From the NCBI RefSeq assembly GCF_020523795.1, contig NZ_JAJALI010000015.1, positions 1-64,000 of the forward strand: a stretch of 64,000 bases of DNA, written 5' to 3'. The notes beneath the pieces were generated by a model. The model saw nothing but the letters and a program-made list of their open reading frames with translations. It was not told where the DNA came from and did no database searches. Numbering within the stretch: the first letter of the stretch is position 1; every line of letters starts with the position of its first letter. The position numbers and the translations under genes were made by a program. This DNA comes from Ancylobacter sp. Lp-2. GTDB taxonomy: Bacteria; Pseudomonadota; Alphaproteobacteria; Rhizobiales; Xanthobacteraceae. Below are positions 54,773 to 63,643 of this stretch, one piece after another.

Positions 54773-54863
54773 GGCCGATCGCATCGGCCCTCAGAGTTCA
54801 GGTGCCCCGGCCGATGAAATCGGCAGACAGGGTCAGGTATCCCGGCCGATAAAATCGGCCGGG
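54773..54863. repeat. Triple interrupted palindrome GCCGAT-N3-ATCGGC
   Basis: Three copies of the same palindrome are spaced about 36 nt apart: GGCCGAT-CGC-ATCGGCC (54773-54789), GCCGAT-GAA-ATCGGC (54810-54824) and CCCGGCCGAT-AAA-ATCGGCCGGG (54841-54863). The last two also share the flank TCAGGT at a 35-nt period. They occupy the 5' region of the minus-strand gene at 54391. Could be operators or a small repeat expansion. The rest of 54721-54999 shows no gene. Confidence 0.75.
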
Positions 54864-54999
54864 CGACGAATTCGCCGTCCCGCGCGGATGCGCTCTCTCG
54901 TCACCAGGGTCGTCATGGTGGTGAAGCTAGGCGCCCGCCCGGCGCGCGTCAATATGACAAAGGTGGACAGAGGCTTGCGTGGAACGCAGGCCGTGCGAA

Positions 55000-55596
55000 T
55001 CAGGGAGCCGGGGACGGGGAGAGCAGTTGGTAGCCGGCGGGATCGTCCGGGCAGAGGCCGGCGCCGCATTCGAGCACGGTGGAGACGCCGTTGCCGAGCG
55101 TCAGCGCCGCCATCAGCACCAGAGCGGCGAGGGGGAGGGCGGCGAGGGGGAAGGCATTGGGCGGGCCGTTCCCCGGCCGGGGCTCCTCGAACTGCCGGTC
55201 GAACAGCAGCAGCACGGCGCAGCCAGCGATGATGGCGATATAGAGCACCAGCGCCCAGGAATAGAAGTGCAGGCCGAGCAGTGCCTCGCCATAGGACCCG
55301 GTGCCGGGCACGATGTGCAGCAGCACCTGCCGTACCGACACGAGCGCGCCGGCCATCGCCGAGAGGATGGCGACGGCATAGTGGCTCGGCCGCGCGCCGA
55401 ATCGCAGGTTCAGTGCGAGGCCGACGCCGACGCCGCAGAAGCCGACCCGCTGCAGGATGCAGAGCGGGCAGGGCAGGTCGTGGCGGAAGATCTGGTCGAT
55501 GAAGGCGAAGAGCAGCACCAGCGCCACCGCGACGAGGCCGAGCGCGTTCAGCAGCCGCGAGCGGGCCGGGTCGAGCAGGGCGGGGGCGGGGCTCAT
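55000..55596 (-). CDS. DsbB-like protein with C-terminal cysteine pair
   Basis: The 198-aa protein has five hydrophobic helices. The first redox pair Cys43-Cys46 is in LPCPLCILQR as in DsbB. The usual second pair in the loop between helices 3 and 4 is absent; instead Cys177 and Cys182 (VLECGAGLC) follow an extra fifth helix near the C-terminus. It lies 63 nt after a 51-aa membrane protein gene, a pairing I associate with this DsbB variant. Probably a specialised disulfide oxidase. Confidence 0.8.
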   Translation of the reverse strand: MSPAPALLDPARSRLLNALGLVAVALVLLFAFIDQIFRHDLPCPLCILQRVGFCGVGVGLALNLRFGARPSHYAVAILSAMAGALVSVRQVLLHIVPGTGSYGEALLGLHFYSWALVLYIAIIAGCAVLLLFDRQFEEPRPGNGPPNAFPLAALPLAALVLMAALTLGNGVSTVLECGAGLCPDDPAGYQLLSPSPAP

Positions 55597-55659
55597 GCGC
55601 GTGGCCTCACGAGCGGGGTTCGATGGGCGAGTGTTCCGGGGCGGGGTGCCATCGAGGGC

Positions 55660-55815
55660 TCACAGCGCGATGTTCAGTGCGTCGGTGGCGTGCAGGCGGA
55701 ACAGCAGCGCCAGCAACGTCATCGACAGCGCCCAGGCCAGCATGGCCGCGCCCCGACGCCCGGCGAGGATGAGCGCCAGACCGGCGAACAGGCCGAAAAA
55801 CGGCAGGCTCATCAT
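55660..55815 (-). CDS. 51-aa membrane protein, DUF5993-like
   Basis: MMSLPFFGLFAGLALILAGR and the rest form two short hydrophobic helices (about 5-20 and 24-40) with RR between. Length and composition fit the DUF5993 small proteins encoded beside DsbB-like genes, which is also the context here. I start at ATG 55815; the adjacent ATG at 55812 works as well, and the longer upstream frame has no hydrophobic or coding character. Likely a partner of the DsbB variant. Confidence 0.65.
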   Translation of the reverse strand: MMSLPFFGLFAGLALILAGRRGAAMLAWALSMTLLALLFRLHATDALNIAL

Positions 55816-55943
55816 CGGCGGAACGTCCTTAAACCGAGGAAACGGGCCAGAAGCGGGGCAGGTTGAAAGCCGCGCATTTTGTGCAGGAAATCCGTCGCTG
55901 TCACGACGCGCTGCGGTGGAGTCGGCCCGGCCGGAGCACACCA

Positions 55944-56070
55944 GTCAGAGGAGGTCGGATAGAGGAGGCGGGCAGGTGAGGGCCGGCCGGAGGAAGCTAG
56001 TCAGAGAAAACCGGGCCGCAGAAGGCCGGCTGAAGGAGGTCGGTCAGGGGACGTCGGTTAAAGGAGGCGG
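55944..56070. repeat. Degenerate direct repeat upstream of the DsbB-variant unit
   Basis: A 28-nt segment GTCAGAGGAGGTCGGATAGA... at 55944 recurs at 56043 with 24 of 28 matches. Between them, purine-rich AAGGAGGTCGG and GGCCGG blocks recur loosely. The 269-nt gap 55816-56084 contains no gene I can support. Confidence 0.5.
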
Positions 56071-56084
56071 CTGGCGAGAAACGG

Positions 56085-58298
56085 TCACAGGAAGCTCTGT
56101 GGGTCGATGTCGATCTCCACCTTCACATTGCCGCGCGGGCGCGGCGCTTTCGCCATCCAGTCGCGCACATAGGCGGAGAGGTCGAAGGCGCGGGGCGCGC
56201 GCGCCAGCAGCCGCAGTCGGTGGCGGCCGCGCAGCAGCGCGATCGGCGCTTCCGCCGGGCCGAGGATGCGCACGCCCTCGACGAGGGGGGCCGAGGCGGC
56301 GAGCGCCTGGGCGTGGCGCTGCGCCTCGTGCTGCTCGTTCGCCGAGACGACGAGGCCGCAGAAGCGGGCGAAGGGCGGCAGGTGCGCCTCCTCGCGCACC
56401 GCGATCTCGCGGTCGTAGAAGGCGGCGCGGTCGCCGGCGATCAACGCCTGCATCACCGGGTGCTCCGGCATGAAGGTCTGCAGGAAGGCGCGTCCCTCCA
56501 GCTTGTGGCGGCCGGCGCGGCCGGCGACCTGGTGCAGCAGCTGGAAGGTGCGCTCGGCGGCGCGCGGATCGCCATGACCGAGCCCGACATCGGCATCGAC
56601 CACACCGACCAAAGCGAGGCCGGGGAAATTGTGCCCCTTCGCCACCAGCTGGGTGCCGACGACGACGTCGACCTCGCCGTCCTCGATGGCCTTCAGCTCG
56701 GTGCGCAGCCGTTCGACGCCGCCGGCGAGGTCGGAGGACAGCACCTGCACGCGCGCCTGCGGCAGCAGCGCCTGGATTTCCTCATGCAGCCGCTCGACGC
56801 CGGGGCCGCAGGGGATGAGGCTGTTGGGCTCGTGGCAGGAAGGGCAGGCCTCCGGCACCGGGGTGGCGTAGCCGCATTGATGGCATTCGAGCCGGCGGCG
56901 GAAGCGGTGCTCGACCAGCCAGGACGAGCAGGACGGGCAGCGGATGCGGTGGCCGCAGGTGCGGCACAGGGTGAGCGGGGCATAGCCACGCCGGTTGAGG
57001 AACAAGAGCGCCTGCCCGCCGCCTTCGATCGTCTCGGTAATGTCGGTCACCAGCGACGGGGCGATCCAGCGGCCCTTGGGCGGCCCCTGCCGGCGCATGT
57101 CGATGGGCTCCAGCCGGGGCACCTTGGTGCCGGCGAAGCGCTCGGGCAGCGCGAGGCGCAGATAGCGGCCGCGCCGGGCATTCACCTCGGTCTCGATGGA
57201 GGGCGTCGCCGACGCCAGCACCACCGGCGCGCCGGCGAGACGGGCGCGCACCACCGCCATGTCGCGGGCGTGGTAGTGGACGCCGTCCTCCTGCTTGTAG
57301 GCAGCGTCGTGCTCCTCGTCGACGATGACGAGGCCGAGATCGCGGTAGGGCAGGAACAGCGCCGAGCGGGCACCAGCCACCACCACGACCTCGCCGGAGG
57401 CGACGCCGGCAAACACCCGGCCGCGACGCTTGCTGCCGACCGCCGAATGCCACTGCGCCGGGACGACGCCGAAGCGCTTGGCGAACCGGTCGAGGAAGGC
57501 CTGGGTGAGGGCGATTTCCGGCATCAGGATCAGCACCTGCCGGCCGTCGCGGATCGCCTGCGCCACGCCTTCGAAATAGGTCTCGGTCTTGCCCGAGCCG
57601 GTGACGCCGTCGAGCAGGTGGACGCGGAATTCGTGCGCCGCCACCGCCTCGCGCAGCACATCCGCCGCCGCCTTCTGGCCGGGCAGCAGCTCGGGCACCG
57701 CGTGGTCGGGATCCGGCGGCTCGGCAGCGGGCTCGGGCGGCAGGGTGACGGTCTCCAGCACCCCCTCGTCGATCAGCCCGTCCACCACCGAGGGCGACAC
57801 GCCGGCCTCGCGGGCGGCCTCGTTCTTCGGGCGCAGGAAGCCGTCGGCGAGCGCCTCGATGACCTTCTCGCGCGCGCCGGTGCGGCGCTCCGGGCGCTTG
57901 TCCGTCAATCGCACGCCGACCCGCTCGCGCTGCGGGCCGGCGGCCTCGTCATGGCGCAAGGCGAGGCGCAGCACCATGCCGGGCGGCGAGACGGTGTATT
58001 CCGCCATCCAGTCGATGAAGGCGATCATCTGCGCCGACAGCGGCGGGGCGGCGTATTTGCGGATCACCGGCTTCAGCTTGCCCGGATCGACCGGCTTTTG
58101 CGGCGCGGCGGGATCGCGCGGCCAGACGCAGCCGAGAATGTTGCGGGTGCCGAGCGGCACCACCACCACGTCGCCAGGGGCAAGCTCCATGCCCTCCGGC
58201 ACGCGGTAGGAATAGGCGGCGCCGATGGCCACCGGCAGCAGCACATCGACGGTCTCGGGCGCAGCCGCCTCGGCGAAGGGGAGAATCGGAGCTTTCAT
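56085..58298 (-). CDS. priA: Primosomal protein N', replication restart helicase PriA
   Basis: The 737-aa SF2 helicase has Walker A DGVTGSGKTETY, Walker B region IVDEEHDAAYKQ and eight zinc-binding cysteines from CRTCGHRIRCPSC to EACPSC. It reloads the replisome at stalled forks. I chose the ATG at 58298 (MKAPILPFAEAAAPE), which gives the family length; the frame is open to 58430 but then overlaps xerC. Divergent from xerC with a very short shared promoter. Confidence 0.93.
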   Translation of the reverse strand: MKAPILPFAEAAAPETVDVLLPVAIGAAYSYRVPEGMELAPGDVVVVPLGTRNILGCVWPRDPAAPQKPVDPGKLKPVIRKYAAPPLSAQMIAFIDWMAEYTVSPPGMVLRLALRHDEAAGPQRERVGVRLTDKRPERRTGAREKVIEALADGFLRPKNEAAREAGVSPSVVDGLIDEGVLETVTLPPEPAAEPPDPDHAVPELLPGQKAAADVLREAVAAHEFRVHLLDGVTGSGKTETYFEGVAQAIRDGRQVLILMPEIALTQAFLDRFAKRFGVVPAQWHSAVGSKRRGRVFAGVASGEVVVVAGARSALFLPYRDLGLVIVDEEHDAAYKQEDGVHYHARDMAVVRARLAGAPVVLASATPSIETEVNARRGRYLRLALPERFAGTKVPRLEPIDMRRQGPPKGRWIAPSLVTDITETIEGGGQALLFLNRRGYAPLTLCRTCGHRIRCPSCSSWLVEHRFRRRLECHQCGYATPVPEACPSCHEPNSLIPCGPGVERLHEEIQALLPQARVQVLSSDLAGGVERLRTELKAIEDGEVDVVVGTQLVAKGHNFPGLALVGVVDADVGLGHGDPRAAERTFQLLHQVAGRAGRHKLEGRAFLQTFMPEHPVMQALIAGDRAAFYDREIAVREEAHLPPFARFCGLVVSANEQHEAQRHAQALAASAPLVEGVRILGPAEAPIALLRGRHRLRLLARAPRAFDLSAYVRDWMAKAPRPRGNVKVEIDIDPQSFL

Positions 58299-58348
58299 TA
58301 AGCTCAGATATGGCAGGATGGGCGCGGAACAGAAGGGGAAACGCGCAG

Positions 58349-59356
58349 ATGGCGATGACCGACGTCCAGAAGGCGGAGCGGGCGGAGATCGCTCTCCTCG
58401 CCGGCGCCGCGCCGGACGTGGCGCCGGCATTGAAAGCCTGGCTGGCGCGTCTTGGCCATGAGCGGCGGCTCTCGGCCAAGACGCGCGAGGCCTATGCGCG
58501 CGACATGACCGGCTTCCTGCAGCATCTGGCGCGGCATCTCGGCGCGACGCCCGACCTCGCCGCCTTCTCCGAGCTCGCCCCGCGCGACGTGCGGGCGGTG
58601 ATCGCCGCCAAGCGGGCGGAAGGCATCGAGCCGCGCACCCAGATGCGCTTTCTCGCCGCCGCCCGCTCCTTCGGCCGGCATCTCGAGCGCGAGGGGCTGG
58701 GCAAGGTGGGGGCGTTGACGGCGGTGCGGGCGCCGAGGATCCCGCGTACCCTGCCGCGACCGGTCTCGGTGGCCGATGCGAAGAAGCTCGCCGATCCGGA
58801 TATCCGTGCCGGCGAGGCGCGTGAGAGCTGGGTGCTGATGCGCGACGCGGCGGTGCTGGCGCTGCTCTACGGCTCCGGCCTGCGCATCTCCGAGGCGCTG
58901 GGGCTGAGGCGGCGCGACATGCCGGCGCCGGGAGCCGGCGACCACATCACCGTGACCGGCAAGGGCGGCAAGACCCGCATGGTGCCGGTGCTGCCGCATG
59001 TGCTGAAGGCCATCGACGCCTATGCGGTGGCCTGTCCGTTCGCGCTGGAACTCGGCGGGCCGCTCTTCGTCGGCGAGAAGGGCGGGCCGCTGTCCGCGCG
59101 GGTGATCCAGCGCACGGTGGAGAGCCTGCGCGGGGCGCTGGGGCTGCCGGACAGCGCGACGCCGCATGCGCTGCGGCACTCCTTCGCGACGCATCTGCTG
59201 GCGCGCGGCGGCGATCTGCGCTCGATCCAGGAGTTGCTCGGCCACGCCTCGCTGTCCACCACGCAGATCTACGCCGCCGTCGACGCCTCGGCGCTGATGG
59301 CGAGCTGGCGGGCGGCGCATCCCCGCGCGCGCCTCGCCGACAACAAGGAAGGGTAG
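58349..59356 (+). CDS. xerC: Tyrosine recombinase XerC
   Basis: The 335-aa integrase-family recombinase carries the full catalytic set: Arg179 (GSGLRISEAL), Lys205 (GKGGKTR), His273 and Arg276 (PHALRHSF), His299 (GHASLSTTQIY) and Tyr308. It resolves chromosome dimers at dif. Its place next to priA is the chromosomal Hyphomicrobiales arrangement, not a phage or integron. I prefer ATG 58349 with AGAAGGGGAA upstream; ATG 58310 is the alternative. Confidence 0.92.
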   Translation: MAMTDVQKAERAEIALLAGAAPDVAPALKAWLARLGHERRLSAKTREAYARDMTGFLQHLARHLGATPDLAAFSELAPRDVRAVIAAKRAEGIEPRTQMRFLAAARSFGRHLEREGLGKVGALTAVRAPRIPRTLPRPVSVADAKKLADPDIRAGEARESWVLMRDAAVLALLYGSGLRISEALGLRRRDMPAPGAGDHITVTGKGGKTRMVPVLPHVLKAIDAYAVACPFALELGGPLFVGEKGGPLSARVIQRTVESLRGALGLPDSATPHALRHSFATHLLARGGDLRSIQELLGHASLSTTQIYAAVDASALMASWRAAHPRARLADNKEG

Positions 59357-59392
59357 TGGGTCAGGAAGGTTCGCGGGCAAGAAGGGTTCGAC

Positions 59393-59848
59393 ATGACGCT
59401 GACGGTGCAGCCGATCCTGCCGATGATCGACCATATGTCGGTCGGGGTGAGCGACCTCGCCCGCTCGGTGGCGTTCTACGACGCGGTGCTGGCGCCGCTC
59501 GCCTATGTCCGGGTGCGCCACTACGATGCCTCGGAGGACCCGAATGGCGGCGCCGCCTGCTGGGGCCGGCCGGGGGAGGCGCCCTCGCCGGACGGGCTGC
59601 CGGGAGCGGCGGCGTTCTGGATCCAGCGTCGCGCCGGAGCGGTGACGCCGCAGCCGGGCTGCCATTTCTGCTTCCTGGCGCCCGATCGTGAGGCGGTGCG
59701 CGGCTTCCACGCCGCCGGGCTGACCCATGGCGGCGCCGATTTCGGCGCGCCGGGGCTGCGCGCGCATTATGGTGAGGGTTACTACGCCGCCTTCCTCACC
59801 GACCCCGATGGCTGGCGGATCGAGGCGGTGGCCTACACGGCTGCGTGA
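59393..59848 (+). CDS. VOC (glyoxalase/bleomycin resistance) family protein
   Basis: The 151-aa vicinal oxygen chelate protein has MIDHMSVGVSDLARSVAFYDAVL at the start, FCFLAPDREAVRGFHAA in the middle and FLTDPDGWRIEAV at the end, giving the His and Glu metal positions. Co-directional with xerC after 36 nt. Substrate is not predictable. Confidence 0.85.
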   Translation: MTLTVQPILPMIDHMSVGVSDLARSVAFYDAVLAPLAYVRVRHYDASEDPNGGAACWGRPGEAPSPDGLPGAAAFWIQRRAGAVTPQPGCHFCFLAPDREAVRGFHAAGLTHGGADFGAPGLRAHYGEGYYAAFLTDPDGWRIEAVAYTAA

Positions 59849-59954
59849 GACCGGGTGGATTTGCCTGACTTTAGGTCACATGGCACCGGCGGCGCGCTTT
59901 TCATCACCTTCCGCATGGGTAAGACTGGGGCGTCCACACCAGAGGAGACCTGAC

Positions 59955-60080
59955 ATGAAGAAGATCGTGACGGCCCTGTGTGCGCTTTCCCTCACCGTGG
60001 CCGCCTCCGGGGTTGCGCTTGCCGACTGCTCGCCGGGCCATGCCTCGGCGCCGAAGCCGACCCAGACGCAGGGTACCTGA
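59955..60080 (+). CDS. 41-aa secreted small protein
   Basis: ATG 59955 follows AGAGGAGA. The product MKKIVTALCALSLTVAASGV... has a clear Sec signal cleaved after ALA (about residue 23), leaving an 18-residue mature peptide with a single Cys and a Pro/Thr/Gln tail. A strong hairpin terminator follows at 60149. Good start signals, signal peptide and terminator support a real gene despite its size. No family recognised. Confidence 0.6.
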   Translation: MKKIVTALCALSLTVAASGVALADCSPGHASAPKPTQTQGT

Positions 60081-60148
60081 GACAACGGGACCCGACCTTG
60101 GGCAGCTGATCTCGGGCACCTGAGCTGCGACGGTCCCCGCTAAAACGG

Positions 60149-60179
60149 AACGGCCCGGAGAGATGCTCTCCGGGCCGTT
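60149..60179. terminator. Bidirectional hairpin terminator
   Basis: Perfect 14-bp stem AACGGCCCGGAGAG/CTCTCCGGGCCGTT with an ATG loop. The plus side is followed by CTCGTTT and the minus side reaches TTCCGTTTTA, so it can end both the small-protein transcript and the convergent lpdA transcript. Confidence 0.8.
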
Positions 60180-60233
60180 CTCGTTTCCGCCGTGAGGCAG
60201 AGCCTCACATGCCGTCCGCGCCGAGGCGCGGCC

Positions 60234-61634
60234 TCACATGTGGATGGCGCGCTTCTCCACCGCCATCGCCGCTTCCTTCACCGCCTCGGAGCGGGTGGGG
60301 TGGGCGTGGCAGGTGCGGGCGAGATCCTCGGGCGAGCCGCCGAACTCCATCAGCACCGCGCATTCGTGGATCATCTCGCCGGCCTCGACGCCGATGATGT
60401 GGGCGCCCAGCACCTTGTCGGTGGCGGCGTCGGCGAGGATCTTCACGAAACCCTCGGTCTGGTCGTTGGCCTTGGCGCGGCCATTGGCGAGGAAGGGGAA
60501 CTTGCCGACCTTGTACTCGATGCCGGCCGCCTTCAGCTCCTCCTCGGTCTTGCCGACCGCGGCGACTTCCGGCGAAGTGTAGACCACGCCCGGAATGACG
60601 TCGTAATTCACATGCCCGGCCTGGCCGGCCAGCAGCTCGGCGATGGCGACGCCCTCGTCTTCCGCCTTGTGGGCCAGCATCGGGCCGGCAATGGCGTCGC
60701 CGATGGCGAAGACGCCGGGCACATTGGTGCGGAAATAATGGTCGGTGACCACACGGCCGCGCTTGTCCTTCTCGACGCCGAGCGCCTCGAGGCCGAGGCC
60801 CTCGGTGTAGGCGACGCGGCCGATGGCGACCAGCACCACATCGGCTTCCAGGCTCTGCGCCTCGCCGCCGGCGGCCGGCTCGATGGAGACCTTCAGCGTC
60901 TTGCCGGAGGTGTCGACGCCGGTGACCTTGGCGCCGAGCTTGAACGCGACACCCTGCTTCTCGAGGATGCGCTGGAACGACTTGGCGACCTCGCCATCCA
61001 TGCCGGGCAGGATGCGGTCGAGGAACTCGACCACGGTCACCTCGGCACCAAGGCGGCGCCACACCGAGCCGAGTTCCAGCCCGATGACGCCGGCGCCGAC
61101 CACGATCAGCTTGCCCGGCACCTTGTCGAGCGCGATGGCGCCGGTGGAGGAGACGATGCGCTGCTCATCGATCTCGATACCCGGCAGCTTCGCCACATCC
61201 GAGCCGGTAGCGATGACGATGGCCTTCGATTCCAGCGTCTGCTGGCCGCCATCGGCGAGCGCGACCTCGACCTTGCCGGGCGCGGCGATGCTGGCGGTGC
61301 CGTGGAAGGTGTCGATCTTGTTCTTCTTCATCAGGAAGGCGACACCCTTGGTGTTGCCGTCCACCGCCTTGTCCTTGAAGCCGAGCAGCGCCGGCAGATC
61401 GAGCTTCGGCTTGTCGACCACGATGCCCATATTGGCGAAGGAGTGGCCGGCCTCCTCGAACAGCTCGGAAGCGTGCAGCAGCGCCTTGGAGGGGATGCAG
61501 CCGACATTCAGGCAGGTGCCGCCGAAGGTGGCGCGCTTCTCCACCACCGCGACCTTGAGGCCGAGCTGCGAGGCGCGGATGGCGCAGACATAGCCGCCCG
61601 GGCCGGTGCCGATGACGATCAGGTCGTAGGACAT
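60234..61634 (-). CDS. lpdA: Dihydrolipoamide dehydrogenase (E3)
   Basis: The 466-aa flavoenzyme has FAD loop [12 protein letters not shown], the redox disulfide in [13 protein letters not shown] and the base His in HAHPTRSE. It reoxidises lipoamide for 2-oxoglutarate and possibly pyruvate dehydrogenase. It lies two genes after sucA-sucB on the same strand, with a LysE-type gene between. Terminated by the hairpin at 60149. Confidence 0.95.
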   Translation of the reverse strand: MSYDLIVIGTGPGGYVCAIRASQLGLKVAVVEKRATFGGTCLNVGCIPSKALLHASELFEEAGHSFANMGIVVDKPKLDLPALLGFKDKAVDGNTKGVAFLMKKNKIDTFHGTASIAAPGKVEVALADGGQQTLESKAIVIATGSDVAKLPGIEIDEQRIVSSTGAIALDKVPGKLIVVGAGVIGLELGSVWRRLGAEVTVVEFLDRILPGMDGEVAKSFQRILEKQGVAFKLGAKVTGVDTSGKTLKVSIEPAAGGEAQSLEADVVLVAIGRVAYTEGLGLEALGVEKDKRGRVVTDHYFRTNVPGVFAIGDAIAGPMLAHKAEDEGVAIAELLAGQAGHVNYDVIPGVVYTSPEVAAVGKTEEELKAAGIEYKVGKFPFLANGRAKANDQTEGFVKILADAATDKVLGAHIIGVEAGEMIHECAVLMEFGGSPEDLARTCHAHPTRSEAVKEAAMAVEKRAIHM

Positions 61635-61661
61635 GGAGGTTTCCTTGAATTCCGAAAGCGA

Positions 61662-62303
61662 TCAGCCGGCCTTCTGGGCGGCAAGACGTAGGCCGAGCAG
61701 CACGAAGGTCGCCCCGGTGATCCGGTTGAACCAGCGACCGCCCGCCGCGAAGCGTGCCCGCACGGCGGGATTGGTGAAGAACAGCGTGACGCCGGCGAAC
61801 CAGGCGATCAGCGCCGCCGCCATGCCGATGCCATACAGGAAAGTGACGGCGGCCGGTGTCTCGTGGCTGACCAGCGCCGAGAACAGCGACAGGAAGAACA
61901 GCACCGGCTTGGGGTTCAGCGCATTGGTGAGGAAGCCCATGCCGAAGCACATCGGCAGCGACAGGCGCCGAGCCGCCTGAGCCTCACCGGCGAGCGCGGT
62001 CTCGTCGAGGCTGAACGGCTTCTCGAAGAAGGAGCGGATGCCGAGATAGACCAGATAGGCGACGCCGCACCACTTGATCAGCGCGAACAGCGCCAGCGAC
62101 TGCGAGACCACCAGCCCGATGCCGAGAATGGTGTAGCTGATGTGGAAGAGGAGCGAGGCACCGATGCCGAAGGAGGTGACCAGCGCCGCGCGGCGGCCAT
62201 GCACCACGCTCTGGCGCACGACGAGGGCGAAATCCGCCCCCGGCGCCACGATCACCACCGCGAACACGGCCATGATGGCCGCGAATTCGCCGAGATAGCT
62301 CAA
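61662..62303 (-). CDS. LysE/RhtB-family amino-acid exporter
   Basis: The 213-aa protein has about six helices with the family start VIVAPGADFALVVRQSVVHGRRAAL and the NPKPVLFFLSLF segment. Likely exports an amino acid or related metabolite. It is wedged between odhB/sucB (42 nt) and lpdA (27 nt) on the same strand, so it is probably co-transcribed with TCA genes. Confidence 0.88.
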   Translation of the reverse strand: MSYLGEFAAIMAVFAVVIVAPGADFALVVRQSVVHGRRAALVTSFGIGASLLFHISYTILGIGLVVSQSLALFALIKWCGVAYLVYLGIRSFFEKPFSLDETALAGEAQAARRLSLPMCFGMGFLTNALNPKPVLFFLSLFSALVSHETPAAVTFLYGIGMAAALIAWFAGVTLFFTNPAVRARFAAGGRWFNRITGATFVLLGLRLAAQKAG

Positions 62304-62345
62304 CGCCCCCTCCGCCCGGTTGGTTGCCGCCTCAGTTGGTTGCGA

Positions 62346-63578
62346 TCACAGGTCCAGCACGAGGCGGGTCGGATCTTCCAGCGCTTCCTTGACGCGGACC
62401 AGGAAGGTCACCGCGCCCTTGCCGTCGACGATGCGGTGATCATAGCTGAGCGCCAGATACATCATCGGGCGGATGACCACCTGGCCCTTGATCGCCACCG
62501 GACGCTCCTCGATGCGGTGCATGCCGAGAATGCCCGACTGCGGCGCGTTGAGGATCGGGGTGGACATCAGCGAGCCGTAGATGCCGCCATTGGTGATGGT
62601 GAAGGTGCCGCCCTGCATGTCCTCGATGCCGAGCTTGCCGTCGCGCGCCTTGCGGCCATAGCCGGAGATCGCCTTCTCGATGCCGGCGATGGACAGCGCG
62701 TCGGCGTCGCGCACCACCGGAACCACCAGGCCCTTATCGGTGCCGACGGCGATGCCGATATTGTAGTAGTTCTTGTAGACCAGTTCCTGACCGTCGATCT
62801 CGGCATTCACCTCCGGCACATCCTTCAGCGCCTGGATGACCGCCTTGGTGAAGAAGCCCATGAAGCCGAGCTTCGTGCCGTGCTTCTTCTCGAACACGTC
62901 CTTGTACTGCGCGCGCAGGCTCATCACCGCCGACATGTCGACGTCGTTGAAGGTGGTGAGCATCGCCGCGGCGTTCTGCGCATCCTTCAGCCGCTTGGCG
63001 ATGGTGAGGCGCAGCTTGGTCATCTTCACCCGCTCCTCGCGGGCGGCGTCGACCGGCGTCGAGGGCGCGCGCGCGACCACAGGAGCCGGGGCCGGGGCGG
63101 CGGCGGGCGGAGTGGCGACGGCCGCGAGCATGTCGCCCTTGGTCACCCGGCCGTCCTTGCCGGAGCCGGCGAGCAGTGCCGGGTTGATGCCGGTCTCGGC
63201 GGCGAGCTTGGCGACCGCCGGGCCATTGGAGCCCGACGCGGCGGCAGCGGCAGCCGGGGCCGCGGCGGCAGGAGCCGCCGGAGCGGGCTTGGGCGCCTCG
63301 GCCTTGGCCGGGGCGGCGGCGGGAGCGGCAGCCGCACCGGCACCTGCGCCGATGGAGCCGAGCAGGGCGCCAACGCCGACGGTCTCGCCGTCCTTGGCGA
63401 TGATCTCGGAGAGCACGCCGGCGGCGGGAGCCGGAACCTCGATCGTGACCTTGTCGGTCTCAAGCTCGACAATCGGCTCGTCGGCGGCGACGGCCTCGCC
63501 GGCCTTCTTGAACCACTTGCCGATGGTCGCTTCGGTGACCGATTCGCCCAGCGTCGGAACGCGGATCTCGGTGGCCAT
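62346..63578 (-). CDS. odhB: Dihydrolipoyllysine succinyltransferase, E2 of 2-oxoglutarate dehydrogenase
   Basis: The 410-aa protein has a single lipoyl domain with Lys43 in [11 protein letters not shown], an Ala/Pro-rich hinge (about 75-115), a peripheral-subunit-binding domain ([18 protein letters not shown]) and an acyltransferase core with catalytic His381 in [11 protein letters not shown]. Transfers succinyl to CoA. Upstream of it on the same strand lies the E1 gene. Often named sucB. Confidence 0.94.
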   Translation of the reverse strand: MATEIRVPTLGESVTEATIGKWFKKAGEAVAADEPIVELETDKVTIEVPAPAAGVLSEIIAKDGETVGVGALLGSIGAGAGAAAAPAAAPAKAEAPKPAPAAPAAAAPAAAAAASGSNGPAVAKLAAETGINPALLAGSGKDGRVTKGDMLAAVATPPAAAPAPAPVVARAPSTPVDAAREERVKMTKLRLTIAKRLKDAQNAAAMLTTFNDVDMSAVMSLRAQYKDVFEKKHGTKLGFMGFFTKAVIQALKDVPEVNAEIDGQELVYKNYYNIGIAVGTDKGLVVPVVRDADALSIAGIEKAISGYGRKARDGKLGIEDMQGGTFTITNGGIYGSLMSTPILNAPQSGILGMHRIEERPVAIKGQVVIRPMMYLALSYDHRIVDGKGAVTFLVRVKEALEDPTRLVLDL

Positions 63579-63643
63579 GCTCTTTTTCCCTTACCTACCC
63601 ATTGGCCGACCGCAGGGCCGGCGCTCCCTTCGGTTCGTCAGTG

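Noticed and set aside
56220-58301. 693-aa plus-strand open frame
   Set aside because: Antisense to priA, which has all helicase and zinc motifs.
58349-59356. Tyrosine recombinase as evidence of an integrative element
   Set aside because: Sequence and position next to priA fit chromosomal XerC; no att repeats, cargo or tRNA target seen.
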